A DNA stretch of 64,000 nucleotides, from NCBI RefSeq assembly GCF_026262505.1, contig NC_067203.1, forward strand, positions 12,970,392 to 13,034,391, written 5' to 3'. Origin of the DNA: Trichomonas vaginalis G3. Lineage: Eukaryota > Parabasalia > Trichomonadida > Trichomonadidae. Positions 21,545 through 30,088 of this stretch are shown here, one piece after another (position 1 is the stretch's first letter; each line of letters begins with the position of its first letter). The position numbers and the translations under genes are program-made. The notes beneath the pieces were generated by a model. It worked only from the letters and a program-made list of their open reading frames with translations. It was not told where the DNA came from and searched no databases.

Positions 21545-22209
21545 ATAGTCTTAACAAAGAATTTTTCAAGTGATATTTTATATTCATCAACTATTTTATT
21601 ATAAATATCATTATATGTTAAATGAAGTTCAGTTGTTGTTCCGTTCTTTGATATCTTAATTGTGCTAATATCCTTTATAGGATTTATTTTTGCAACTGTT
21701 CCGCAGCATGAAACCTCATCATCTATGAAAAATTGAATCTTAACGTCTGAATCTTGAACATCACAAAGAATGGCGATAATGTGAATTAATGATTCATAAG
21801 GTAAAATAATTAAACCTGATTGGTCAATTAAATTTATTATTGAATCTTAATTATTAATTATTATATCACGGTAAATTTTCATTAATTCAGAATTAATGTC
21901 TATTTTATATGGGTTCTCGATGTTTGATGAAAGAGGTGGGGGGTATGTTGGATAAGTGGGAATTTCAACGGGTTCTTTACCGGGTTCAGATAAAATGATT
22001 GGGTCTCCATTCTCATGTTTTCTTCATTCTCCTCATTCTTCGGTAAGTCACGAGTTAATAAATTTGGTTGAGTTGCTGACCTTGTTAATTCGGGCTAACA
22101 TTAACTTTAACATTTTGAATAATTCGTGATTTATCATCATTTACGTTATAACCAACCGTAATCTCTGCTTTTGCGTTAGTGTTCTTTTGACTAGTGAAAC
22201 GTCTTCTCA
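21541..22209 (-). pseudogene. Maverick A homologue of the 61061-61639 gene (damaged)
   Basis: Starts at 22209 with a basic RRRFTSQKN segment and a VGYNVNDDKS stretch. The later part contains a DDEVSCCGTVAKI segment that parallels EPDISCCGVSYNVI in the element B gene at 61061-61639, and a shared DIYNKIVDEYKISL-like end. Both lie downstream of capsid genes in the same direction. The product is unknown; the shared SCCG motif and gene order support homology. Damaged. Confidence 0.5.
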
Positions 22210-22293
22210 TTATAATTGAATAAAAAAAAGAAAAATATATTTAAAGTTTTATTTAGTTGTTACGGTAATATCCCAAGGTTCATCCTTGTTTGC

Positions 22294-23195
22294 TTATACT
22301 TTCTTTGTAACTGCACCAATTATGTTATTGATAATGATTTGAGTTTCTTCCAGTCTTATTTTATCATTTACAATATCTTTAATCATTTCATTACATGCAT
22401 TCTTAAAACCATCTGATTTTTCTAATTTACGTCTATCACTTTCTTTAATTAAATCAAAGTTATAACCTTGTTGAGAATAAAGTGGTTTCTTTATCAATTC
22501 CTTGAACGCTTCTGAAAGTGAAGATGAAGAAATTCTTGCCACTTGAATTGGTTTAAATTCTGCTTTCATTGCTTCTTTCTGTTCATTGAACAGGATCGAA
22601 TAAAGCAACTTTAAAGAATTTCTTAGCTGGAATTTCAGGTCTCAAATTTGCATATTGACCATCAAACTGATTAACATATTGAGGTAATCCGTTTGGTCCT
22701 TCTTCAATAGCGTTTAATTCTTCATTGAAATAAGAATATGGATTATGACGGTATGAAAGAATTGGTCCATCTTTACTGTCTCCGATATGTTGTTTAACAG
22801 CTTTTCCATTTTCATCAAATTTCATAGGATAACGTTCATTATATGCTTTACGTTTAGGATAATCCGTCATTGTTAATTTATACCCATTTATGACTTTAAT
22901 ATTTCCTTGACCATCAGTAACAAAGACTTCATTTATTCCATCAGGCTTTCCATTTGGTCCTGTATGTGTCTGCTTCATGTGCTTCCCAATTTGGTCCATT
23001 GACGTTTGGCATATGCTTGAGCTTCTGGTAATGTTAAAACGTTTCTCATTTGTTTAACATCCTTTTTGAAGACCGGCAACAATGTGGACTAATTCTTTCA
23101 TTCCATCAGGAACTTTCATAGTTCTATTATATGCACCCTTTTTGTTTGTTCCTTGTTTTTAATGGAACCTGTAGAAGATTTGCAATTTCTGTCAT
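22294..23195 (-). pseudogene. Unassigned Maverick A gene between fibre/minor capsid genes and the ATPase
   Basis: Minus-strand region of about 300 codons, damaged. The middle part is rich in Gly, Asn and Pro (HTGPNGKPDGINEVFVTD, YRHNPYSYFNEELN), and the end is helical and basic (FKELIKKPLYSQQGYN). No motif recognised. Position between the packaging ATPase and the SCCG gene suggests a virion or maturation role; that is inference only. Confidence 0.45.
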
Positions 23196-23235
23196 GTTTA
23201 ATTATAAATAAAAAAAAAAATTAATTATAAAAAAG

Positions 23236-24061
23236 TTATTCGAATTTAATGGAACCTTTATTTAAATCAACTATTATTTTTCCATGTTCTCCTAATTGTT
23301 GATATTGTGTGTAAAGTTCATTAATGCTCATTGGTAAATTCACTTGATAAAGCATAACGTTCAACTGTTGACGACTAAAACCACTGAAAATGAAAAGGGT
23401 GGACAGGTTTGATTTAATGTTTGTGCTTAATGCTTTAAGTATTGAACAGCCATAAAGAATGAACATTGAATATGTCGACATTGAGTTAATAATTGATTAA
23501 AATATGATTTCTCATTAGTTATTAGTTTTGATTTCACGGCATCATCTAGAAAAATTAGTGAATGCAAAAATTCTCTATCAAAATTTGAAATAGAAAGTGT
23601 TTCAAATAATTCATCCCGTTGTTTATCATAATATTTTATCCTCTAATCCTTGCTTCTTGATTGTATTATATAATTCTTTATACATTAAAAAGTTTTTTAA
23701 ATAATCTTCTGCTTCTTCTTGTGATAAATAAATAATTGGAATTTTGATTAAATGCTTTAAAGATTCAAATGTATCATCTGAAGGTGAACCTGAACGGTTG
23801 ATATAAATTAACACATGTGAATAGGGGAAGTGTTAGCAATAATGATAATTTGTTTTAATATCGTTAATGTTTTACCTTTATTTTGTTTACCAATTGCTGC
23901 AGTGATTGAATTTAAGTAACATTCAGAATATGTAATTTTCATTAATTTTTCCTTAGATAGAGCATTTCTATTATCACTCAATGCTTCATTAATCATATCA
24001 TCTATGTATGTATTATAACTCCTGCTAATTCTTCATAAGGAGTGTATGAATTTAAATCCAT
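23236..24061 (-). pseudogene. FtsK/HerA-type genome-packaging ATPase of Maverick A
   Basis: Begins MDLNSYTPYEELAG at 24061. It contains a Walker A loop AIGKQNKGKTLT (near 23895) and, further on, a Walker B-like IFLDDAVKS (near 23545), the pair expected of A32/FtsK-HerA packaging ATPases. Lies directly downstream of the major capsid gene on the same strand, a usual Polinton order. The element B counterpart at 57190-58061 is more conventional (GLIAPPGSGKT, FFILDDF). Broken in several places. Confidence 0.72.
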
Positions 24062-24085
24062 TTAATCAAAAATAAATTTATAATT

Positions 24086-25726
24086 TTAAACATTTCTATT
24101 CATCAATATTTCATCATATGAACTTCTATACTGTGGTGGTGTACCTGTTGGATGATATTTCAAACCTTCATCCGGTGTCCATGTCCAATACGTAGTCCTA
24201 GTAAACCAAACCTGAGGAGGATTTGTCACCTTTGAACAGTAAGTGTCATTTACACCCTGAATGATTGGATAAGCTTTCACTTGTACTGTAACTTGTGAGT
24301 TGAAAGTTTCTAATCCATCAAAGAATATACCTGCTCCATCACGTTGAACTGGAATAGTGCATAAGAATGAAGTTTGGTCTTTCCATGTTCTAGCTAATGG
24401 CGTGCCATCATCTGCATTCAGTGGTCTAGTTAATGAGTCCTCGTATTCTTCCGTGCATTCATTCACTCCATCTAAATCAGAAGCTTGAAGCATACGTGTA
24501 AAGAATATGTCGCCCACTGTGGTCATCGCTTGATCGGGGAAGTTTCTGGAATCTATAGTGACCTGAAGACCTCGAAGCATTGGATTTTCTAAAACTGTTC
24601 TTTGCATTGCATTTTTCGGAAATGTTAACACAACATCTGTAACATTATGAAGAGCGTATGAGAAATCTGAGCTGATACCTTCAGGAGTGATGCAACCTCC
24701 ATTTAGTGAACGAACGTCAATATGTTGAGCTGGAATCATGAATAGATCTTCCTTACTGAATAAACGTGGTATTGCTTTAACTGATTCTTCAATTAAACCG
24801 TATCCTGGTGTAATACATTTATCCTCTAAAACTTCCATCTTTGTGCATGAAATAATAACATCATCAACTGTTGCGTCAGCAGATGTAGCGGCTAAGCTTG
24901 TAATTAATTTGGTAGGAAGTCCGATTTGTTGGAATTTGCGATCATATTTATAAACATGATTCATAATCTTTTCATAATTTTCATCAGTTATCTTTTCATA
25001 AACGTAATTTTGTAAATCAGCAACTCTTAACGGGTCAACCTGACAAAATACTAAAGTATCCCTGAAAACATAATATTTAAGAATGATTTCACCAAATGAT
25101 TTAGGATAATCATCGAACGCCTGAAATGCTAACAAATCATTTACCGGAATAATCATATCAAAAGTGACATCAACTTCTTCATTTGCTTTCTTGAAAACTT
25201 CTGAAGGGTCAATATATTTACCACATACTGAGTTATCATATTTTTGAACATTATTATATAACGAATGAACAAACTTTTTAACTTTCCTTTCTGATTTTGG
25301 TTTATATGTTGCAAATGCGAAAGATTCACGGGCGCAATCCATCTGAAGATAACCGGCATCACCTCTTTCGGTTTCTACTTCTAATTGTTTAAAGTTTTGA
25401 TTTGATGATTTGTAACCAACGAATAAACGCATGCATTTAAAAGCGGCATCACATGTGAAAGCTTTATTTGAAACTAGAGTTGCTTTAACTTTGCGTTTAA
25501 TATATGTGTCACCTAATTGGTTCACATCATGAGCTGGATTTGTAATTCTTAAATGAGTTTGTTTATCATCAAAATATGGAGCATCAGAGTCATAGCATGA
25601 ACTTTCAAGTTCTCTATAATATCTTCTACCGTCATTCTTTGCGAATATTTCATTTATCTTTTCGAATGAATGAAACACATTTCCATTAATCGGTTTAGTG
25701 TTTGGCACCAAATAGTTAGTCGTCAT
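24086..25726 (-). CDS. Major capsid protein of Maverick A, looks whole
   Basis: A 546-residue frame starting at 25726, the longest and most regular in the element. Length, beta-rich composition and features such as FQAFDDYPKSFGEI, TPGYGLIEESVKAIPRLF and SKVTNPPQVWFTRTTYW fit the double-jelly-roll major capsid proteins of Polintons. It stands next to the packaging ATPase and the amphipathic peptides. The counterpart in element B is at 61977-63576. The frame is uninterrupted. Assignment rests on length, position and remembered family character. Confidence 0.75.
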   Translation of the reverse strand: MTTNYLVPNTKPINGNVFHSFEKINEIFAKNDGRRYYRELESSCYDSDAPYFDDKQTHLRITNPAHDVNQLGDTYIKRKVKATLVSNKAFTCDAAFKCMRLFVGYKSSNQNFKQLEVETERGDAGYLQMDCARESFAFATYKPKSERKVKKFVHSLYNNVQKYDNSVCGKYIDPSEVFKKANEEVDVTFDMIIPVNDLLAFQAFDDYPKSFGEIILKYYVFRDTLVFCQVDPLRVADLQNYVYEKITDENYEKIMNHVYKYDRKFQQIGLPTKLITSLAATSADATVDDVIISCTKMEVLEDKCITPGYGLIEESVKAIPRLFSKEDLFMIPAQHIDVRSLNGGCITPEGISSDFSYALHNVTDVVLTFPKNAMQRTVLENPMLRGLQVTIDSRNFPDQAMTTVGDIFFTRMLQASDLDGVNECTEEYEDSLTRPLNADDGTPLARTWKDQTSFLCTIPVQRDGAGIFFDGLETFNSQVTVQVKAYPIIQGVNDTYCSKVTNPPQVWFTRTTYWTWTPDEGLKYHPTGTPPQYRSSYDEILMNRNV

Positions 25727-25795
25727 TTATTAATAAATAAAAAATCAAAATTAAAAGATGAAAATGAATTTTTAATTTTAATGAAATAATCAACT

Positions 25796-26011
25796 ATGGC
25801 TGCAGGATTCTTTAAGAAACTGTGGGATAAAGTAAAAAGAGGAGCGCATAAAGTTTGGGAAACAATGAAGAAGGGAGCAAATTGGATATTTAAGAATAAA
25901 GAAGCAATTAGTGACGTTGCTGAATCAATAACGCCAAAAGCTGCCCCAATAAGAGAAATATTAAATAAAGGAGAAAAAGTTTATCAAAGACTTCAACCGA
26001 TACTAAGATAA
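25796..26011 (+). CDS. Small amphipathic, pVI-like protein of Maverick A
   Basis: A 71-residue basic protein beginning MAAGFFKKLWDKVKRGAHK, a strongly amphipathic Trp/Lys helix, followed by a second helix WETMKKGANWIFKNK. Its first 11 residues equal those of the oppositely directed neighbour at 26032-26268. Small proteins with an N-terminal amphipathic helix near the capsid gene recall adenovirus protein VI, which cements the capsid and disrupts membranes; that role is inference. Confidence 0.65.
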   Translation: MAAGFFKKLWDKVKRGAHKVWETMKKGANWIFKNKEAISDVAESITPKAAPIREILNKGEKVYQRLQPILR

Positions 26012-26031
26012 AAATAATATTTATTTTTCCA

Positions 26032-26268
26032 CTATCCACCCCCTATTTTATTAAGTATTCCTTCAGCTATTCCACCAATTGCGTTACCTGCTTGTGCTCC
26101 CATTGCCGGATTACCTGCTTTAGTACCTAATACTCCACCTATGATAGTTCCTGCCGTTTTCGCTACTGGTGCCAAAAAGTTTGCAACGGGTTTAATAATA
26201 TTTTTATGAACCCAACCTGCAGCTTTCTTAATTCCATCCCATAATTTTTTAAAGAATCCTGCCGCCAT
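26032..26268 (-). CDS. Small glycine-rich pVI-like protein of Maverick A
   Basis: A 78-residue protein sharing the MAAGFFKKLWD start with 25796-26011. Here the rest is a Gly/Ala-rich hydrophobic tail (TAGTIIGGVLGTKAG, AGNAIGGIAEGIL) of the type that inserts in or lies on membranes. The two genes face each other and end 21 bp apart. A duplication of the gene head followed by divergence of the tail explains the pair. Confidence 0.65.
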   Translation of the reverse strand: MAAGFFKKLWDGIKKAAGWVHKNIIKPVANFLAPVAKTAGTIIGGVLGTKAGNPAMGAQAGNAIGGIAEGILNKIGGG

Positions 26269-26333
26269 TTCTGATTTAATATTAATTAAAAATTCATTTC
26301 ATCACTTATATTCTAATTTTTATTTAATGATAA

Positions 26334-26693
26334 ATGAAACCGATTTTAAAAATAAATGAAACAGAGGAGGAAGAAAGTGGAAATGTTCAACAAAAAATAA
26401 ACGTTGTTAAACCCATCACTGAAATAAAAATTTTTTCATCTGTTGAAGAATTTAATGACTATTATGCTAATAATAAAAAATTATTTGAAGAATTGACAAC
26501 ATGTAAATTGAATAAAATGTTTAAAGTTGATGGATTCAAAATTTCAAAAATAAAAGGGGTGATTAGTTTGAAATCTATTCCTCAATCAAGAATCACCTCA
26601 TTAATGAAAATTGATGATTTAACAAAAAGAATAGAAGAGATTGAAGAAAGAATAAATCAAATAATTGATATCATAAATTCAAATAATCATTAG
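26334..26693 (+). CDS. Small coiled-coil protein of Maverick A
   Basis: A 119-residue frame after TTTTTATTTAATGATAA. Acidic N-terminus, a central FKVDGFKISKIKGVISL beta hairpin, and a C-terminal coiled coil (IDDLTKRIEEIEERINQIIDI). The same layout is seen at 74-310 and 49104-49687, so this may be the Maverick A version of one common element protein. Function unknown. Confidence 0.6.
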   Translation: MKPILKINETEEEESGNVQQKINVVKPITEIKIFSSVEEFNDYYANNKKLFEELTTCKLNKMFKVDGFKISKIKGVISLKSIPQSRITSLMKIDDLTKRIEEIEERINQIIDIINSNNH

Positions 26694-27020
26694 TTTCTTA
26701 AAGTTCTATGTTGATTCTGAGACATGAATGTTTAAAGTTTATTTTTTTAAAAATTTTTAAAGTTTATTTCATTATGTATTTCATTATGGTAATGAATCTT
26801 TCATTCATGAAAATAATTATTTCTGATTTCTTTTACTCGTTTATGAGGTCTTTGATTATGACTCCATTGATTCCATTCAGGATTTAAACAATGTTTAATT
26901 AATCGTGGAAATATCTGACATCATCTATATATAGCTTCTTTTATAAAAGATAAAAAATAAACTTTAAAAATTAATGTCTTACATTTTTGAATGCGTTTAT
27001 GTAATAATGTCGCGCTTTCT
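26694..27020. repeat. Partial TIR duplication and hairpin beside the right TIR
   Basis: No gene. About 26790-26900 repeats, in degenerate form, the C-terminal end of the TIR-borne gene (CATGAAAATAATTATTTCTG). From about 26950 a sequence AAACTTTAAAAATTAATGTC is mirrored just inside the TIR at 27050-27080, making a long hairpin with ~40-bp arms. Confidence 0.6.
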
Positions 27021-27589
27021 TACGAATTAAAAAAATAAATTATTCAAAAATGTAAGACATGAATTTTTAAAGTTTATTTTTTATTCATGAAAATAATTAT
27101 TTCTAATTTCTTTTACTCTCTCGTACATACTAGATTTAAAGAATTCAGAACTTTTACCATAATCTCCTAAATGTTTTCTTATCTTATTGGTTTTCCATTC
27201 ATTATATGAAACTGTATAAACTTTATCTTTATCTTTGCATCTTTCATCACTTCCAATATATTTATATTTCAATTTTGATTTATTGGTTTCATATTCATTA
27301 ACGTTTAATAATTCACAGTCTTCCTTTTTAAATAAATGTTTAAGATATTCAGGATTAACAATTCTATAATATTGCTTCCCTTTAAATCTTTGAATATAAA
27401 CAGGAACACCATCCTCTAAAATTCGATAATCTATTTTATCTGGTTTTACTTGTTGGGTCATTTATGTAAGAATAAAAAAATAAATTATTTTAAAAATAAT
27501 GTGTTAAAATAATGATACAAAATCGTTCGATATTGTATGAATTCTTACGTTTACAAAAAAAGTCACACAACCCATCCATATATACTACT
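27021..27589. repeat. Right terminal inverted repeat of Maverick A
   Basis: Mirror image of 2848-3417, ending CCATCCATATATACTACT at 27589 and followed by target duplication ATTCAA (27590-27595). Confidence 0.95.
27081..27461 (-). CDS. TIR-borne gene, right copy (open)
   Basis: A 126-residue frame lying wholly inside the right terminal repeat, reading inward; its ATG follows TTTTTTTATTCTTACATAA. Basic, tyrosine- and lysine-rich, with a repeated 'short strand - lysine' pattern (VYIQRFKGKQYYRIV, SKLKYKYIGSDERCK). No catalytic motif recognised. Because it sits in the TIR it is present twice (left copy damaged) and is transcribed inward from both ends. A terminal-repeat location suggests a role at the ends of the element, for example end binding or an early regulator, but this is speculation. 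Confidence 0.7.
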   Translation of the reverse strand: MTQQVKPDKIDYRILEDGVPVYIQRFKGKQYYRIVNPEYLKHLFKKEDCELLNVNEYETNKSKLKYKYIGSDERCKDKDKVYTVSYNEWKTNKIRKHLGDYGKSSEFFKSSMYERVKEIRNNYFHE

Positions 27590-27691
27590 ATTCAATTCAG
27601 ATCAATACTCAAAGCCCCATTATTTATTTATAAATCCTTGTTTGTCGCCTATGCGAATAAAAATTCTTTTTATATTTTAAACAATTTTTTT

Positions 27692-27696
27692 TCACT
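27692..27696 (+). promoter_or_regulatory. Host initiator (Inr) of the VIT/VWA gene
   Basis: TCACT fits the trichomonad Inr consensus TCA+1Y(T/A), with +1 at 27694, 35 bp before the ATG. It is only about 100 bp from the end of Maverick A, so the element landed just upstream of the promoter. Confidence 0.6.
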
Positions 27697-27728
27697 TTGG
27701 AAGGAGAAAGGTGACTAACATTTTAAAA

Positions 27729-29657
27729 ATGCAAAAACCGACTAAACTATTTACAAATTCAACAGGAAGAAATACTGACATCTATTATTTCTTCCCAAAT
27801 GAGCTTCAATTCTGCACATATGATTCTCTTTTCATTATTGATGGCAAAGAAATCAAGCCACAACTTCGTGCCAAAGATGAAGCAAAGAAAGAGTTTGAAG
27901 AAGCTGTAAATGCAGGTCATATTGCTATGTTTGGTGAAGATTTAGGTAATGGCCTCAATTGTTTCCGATTAGGCAATCTTCCTGCAGGTAAGACAGCTGA
28001 AATCCATCTCAAAGTATCATTTTTAGCAGATATTAACGAAAACGGCTACTTCTACAAATTCCCTCTCACTCATAAATACCAGCAAGGATCTGTAACAAAT
28101 GATTACTCAGATAAACCAGAATCATTTCATTTCTCAACATCAATCATGACTCAAAAAGAAATGAGTAATGTGAAAGTGTCTGTCAACGGAACAACAAATG
28201 TTATTGACTCACATAATGCCACATTTGTTACAAATGACACACCAACAAAGGACGCAATAATTATTGAAACTCAAATCAAGGATAAAGATAAAAATATTGC
28301 TATTTCAAGCGATGGATATATTGCAATCACTACATATCCAAGCTTTGAAGGACCAATTACCTCAAATTCCGAATTTTATTTCATTGTTGACTGCTCAGGT
28401 TCAATGACTGGTTCTCGTATTTTAAAAGCTATTGAATGCATGCGCATGTTCATTCAGTCGCTACCTGTTGGTTGCAGATTTTCCATTATTAAATTTGGAT
28501 CTAATTTTCATACAATTTTAAAGTCATGTGATTACACAGATAAAAATTTAGCCAATGCAATGCAGTTACTTTATACAATCAATTCAGACATGGGTGGAAC
28601 AGATATTTATTCACCATTAAAATATGTTTCAGATATTAAACCAAAGAAAGGATTTGTTAAACAGATCTTTTTATTGACAGATGGGGAAGTACAAGACTCA
28701 GACGAGATTTGCGCAATGGCATATAAAAACAGATCAAATAATAGAATTTTCTCGATTGGTCTTGGCTCTGGTGCTGATCCTGGACTCATAAAAGGAATTG
28801 CGAGGAAGAGTGGTGGAAACTATACAATCATAGGTGATAATGATAACTTGAACCAGAAAGTTATTGAAATGCTTTGTTCAGCAATTTCTCCTGCACTTTG
28901 CAATATTACAATACAGAGTAAGAGCAAACAAACAGAGATGTGGCCTTCTCCCTGCCCTCCTCTTTTTCCAAAGAATCCACAGAGTTTCATTGTCAAATCA
29001 TCTTTCACGGAAAATATTCTTATTAGTGGTAGTTTAATTAAAGAACAAGTTGATATTGTTGTTCCTGTTTCTCCTCTTGTTGATAATCTTGGATTACGCC
29101 AATTATTCAGCCGCTATATCATTGATGATTATGAAACACAACTTATTCTTAAAAATGACGACAAAATTAAGAAGAAATGCATCGATTTATCTCTTTCATC
29201 TGGTGTACTTTGCAAATTCACATCATATATCGGTGTTGATGATCAGTCACATGTTCGAAGACTATATTTGAATTTATGTACTTCAATTTGTCGAGGTGAG
29301 TCTTTAACAAATTATTCTGAAATTGCAACAAATGACCACATCATAGAATTTGATGAAATGTCATTATCCAGAAAGATTGCTGAAATTCGAAATAGGAGAA
29401 GCTCAAATTCATTAGAGCATCAAATCCATGACCAAAAGGTTGATGGATCCTGGAGTGATTTCGGCGAAATTGATAAAGATATTGAATCTAGGTACGGACA
29501 TGTTGTTGCCTCTACAGTTGCAGCAATAGCATTCATCAGAAGAACATTCAAGGATCGTTTATTCGAGTTCACTCTTATTATAAAGAAAGCTCTTGACTTC
29601 CTCAAGAAGCAGGATAAGAATGTTGATTGGGAATCTATTATCAACAAATTCGTTTAA
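27729..29657 (+). CDS. VIT and VWA domain protein
   Basis: A 642-residue protein starting at the first ATG downstream of the Inr (the frame is open 18 bp further up, but only from a GTG). Residues ~1-125 form a VIT domain (FFPNELQFCTYDS, AKDEAKKEFEEAVNAGHIAMFGEDLG, LGNLPAGKTAEIHLKVSF). About 213-390 is a von Willebrand A domain with a complete MIDAS start DCSGS (221-225), GGTDI and FLLTDGE. The C-terminal ~70 residues (DGSWSDFGE...) match the end seen in inter-alpha-trypsin inhibitor heavy chain and vault-PARP relatives. There is no signal peptide, so it is likely cytoplasmic, with adhesion or scaffold use of the VWA site. The VIT domain looks about 20-25 residues short at the front compared with the family. 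The stop is read as TAAA, which doubles as the trichomonad polyadenylation word. Confidence 0.92.
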   Translation: MQKPTKLFTNSTGRNTDIYYFFPNELQFCTYDSLFIIDGKEIKPQLRAKDEAKKEFEEAVNAGHIAMFGEDLGNGLNCFRLGNLPAGKTAEIHLKVSFLADINENGYFYKFPLTHKYQQGSVTNDYSDKPESFHFSTSIMTQKEMSNVKVSVNGTTNVIDSHNATFVTNDTPTKDAIIIETQIKDKDKNIAISSDGYIAITTYPSFEGPITSNSEFYFIVDCSGSMTGSRILKAIECMRMFIQSLPVGCRFSIIKFGSNFHTILKSCDYTDKNLANAMQLLYTINSDMGGTDIYSPLKYVSDIKPKKGFVKQIFLLTDGEVQDSDEICAMAYKNRSNNRIFSIGLGSGADPGLIKGIARKSGGNYTIIGDNDNLNQKVIEMLCSAISPALCNITIQSKSKQTEMWPSPCPPLFPKNPQSFIVKSSFTENILISGSLIKEQVDIVVPVSPLVDNLGLRQLFSRYIIDDYETQLILKNDDKIKKKCIDLSLSSGVLCKFTSYIGVDDQSHVRRLYLNLCTSICRGESLTNYSEIATNDHIIEFDEMSLSRKIAEIRNRRSSNSLEHQIHDQKVDGSWSDFGEIDKDIESRYGHVVASTVAAIAFIRRTFKDRLFEFTLIIKKALDFLKKQDKNVDWESIINKFV

Positions 29658-30069
29658 ATCATTTATTTTCTATTAATTTATTTATATTCATTAGATATTT
29701 CAAACAAATTTCATTCATTGTTAGGATTGTTATCTATTATATTGATAAAACTTCTATTTATAGGTTAAAATAACAAACGAATGCTTTATTTAGCTAAATT
29801 TTAGAGAGTAAATTAAATAAAATGATAAAGAACTGATTTATTTTAAATTTATCAAATAAAACTCATATAATAACTTAAAACATGGACATTCGTACATCAT
29901 ATTACATGATTCAATGAGAGTAACAAGAAAATTTATGCGATTTCTTATTTTACATGATTTTTTGAGAGGTTTTCTAGGGAAGATTTTAATTATCATATAA
30001 TGGAAATTAATTTTTAAAAGTTAAAATCTGTTTTTATATGAGATATTAATTTGAGAGGGAGAATAACCA
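29658..30069. other. Intergenic region between VWA and USP genes
   Basis: About 410 bp, very AT-rich, without any frame of note. It should hold the 3' end of the VWA transcript and the upstream region of the protease gene. No repeat or RNA gene seen. Confidence 0.6.
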
Positions 30070-30074
30070 TCACA
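30070..30074 (+). promoter_or_regulatory. Host initiator (Inr) of the ubiquitin protease gene
   Basis: TCACA matches TCA+1Y(T/A), +1 at 30072, 17 bp before the ATG at 30089, the typical spacing for trichomonad genes. Confidence 0.75.
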
Positions 30075-30088
30075 ATTTGGCGTGTTTC

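Larger units (their letters stand above)
2848..27589. mobile_element. Maverick/Polinton element A, complete, about 24.7 kb
   Basis: Both ends carry the same ~570-bp sequence in inverted orientation, starting AGTAGTATATATGGATGGG, and are flanked by a perfect 6-bp duplication ATTCAA (2842-2847 and 27590-27595). Terminal AG and a 6-bp duplication are hallmarks of Polintons/Mavericks. Contents in order: TIR-borne gene, unknown gene, polymerase B, integrase, small proteins, primase/SF3 helicase between inverted repeat arrays, fibre, minor capsid candidate, packaging ATPase, major capsid, amphipathic peptides, TIR-borne gene again. A MULE-like element is inserted at 3850-8445, so without it the element would be about 20.1 kb. 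The near identity of the terminal repeats suggests a fairly young insertion. The element is broken, with very roughly fifteen to twenty breaks across its genes, while several genes (capsid, small proteins) look whole. Confidence 0.95.
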
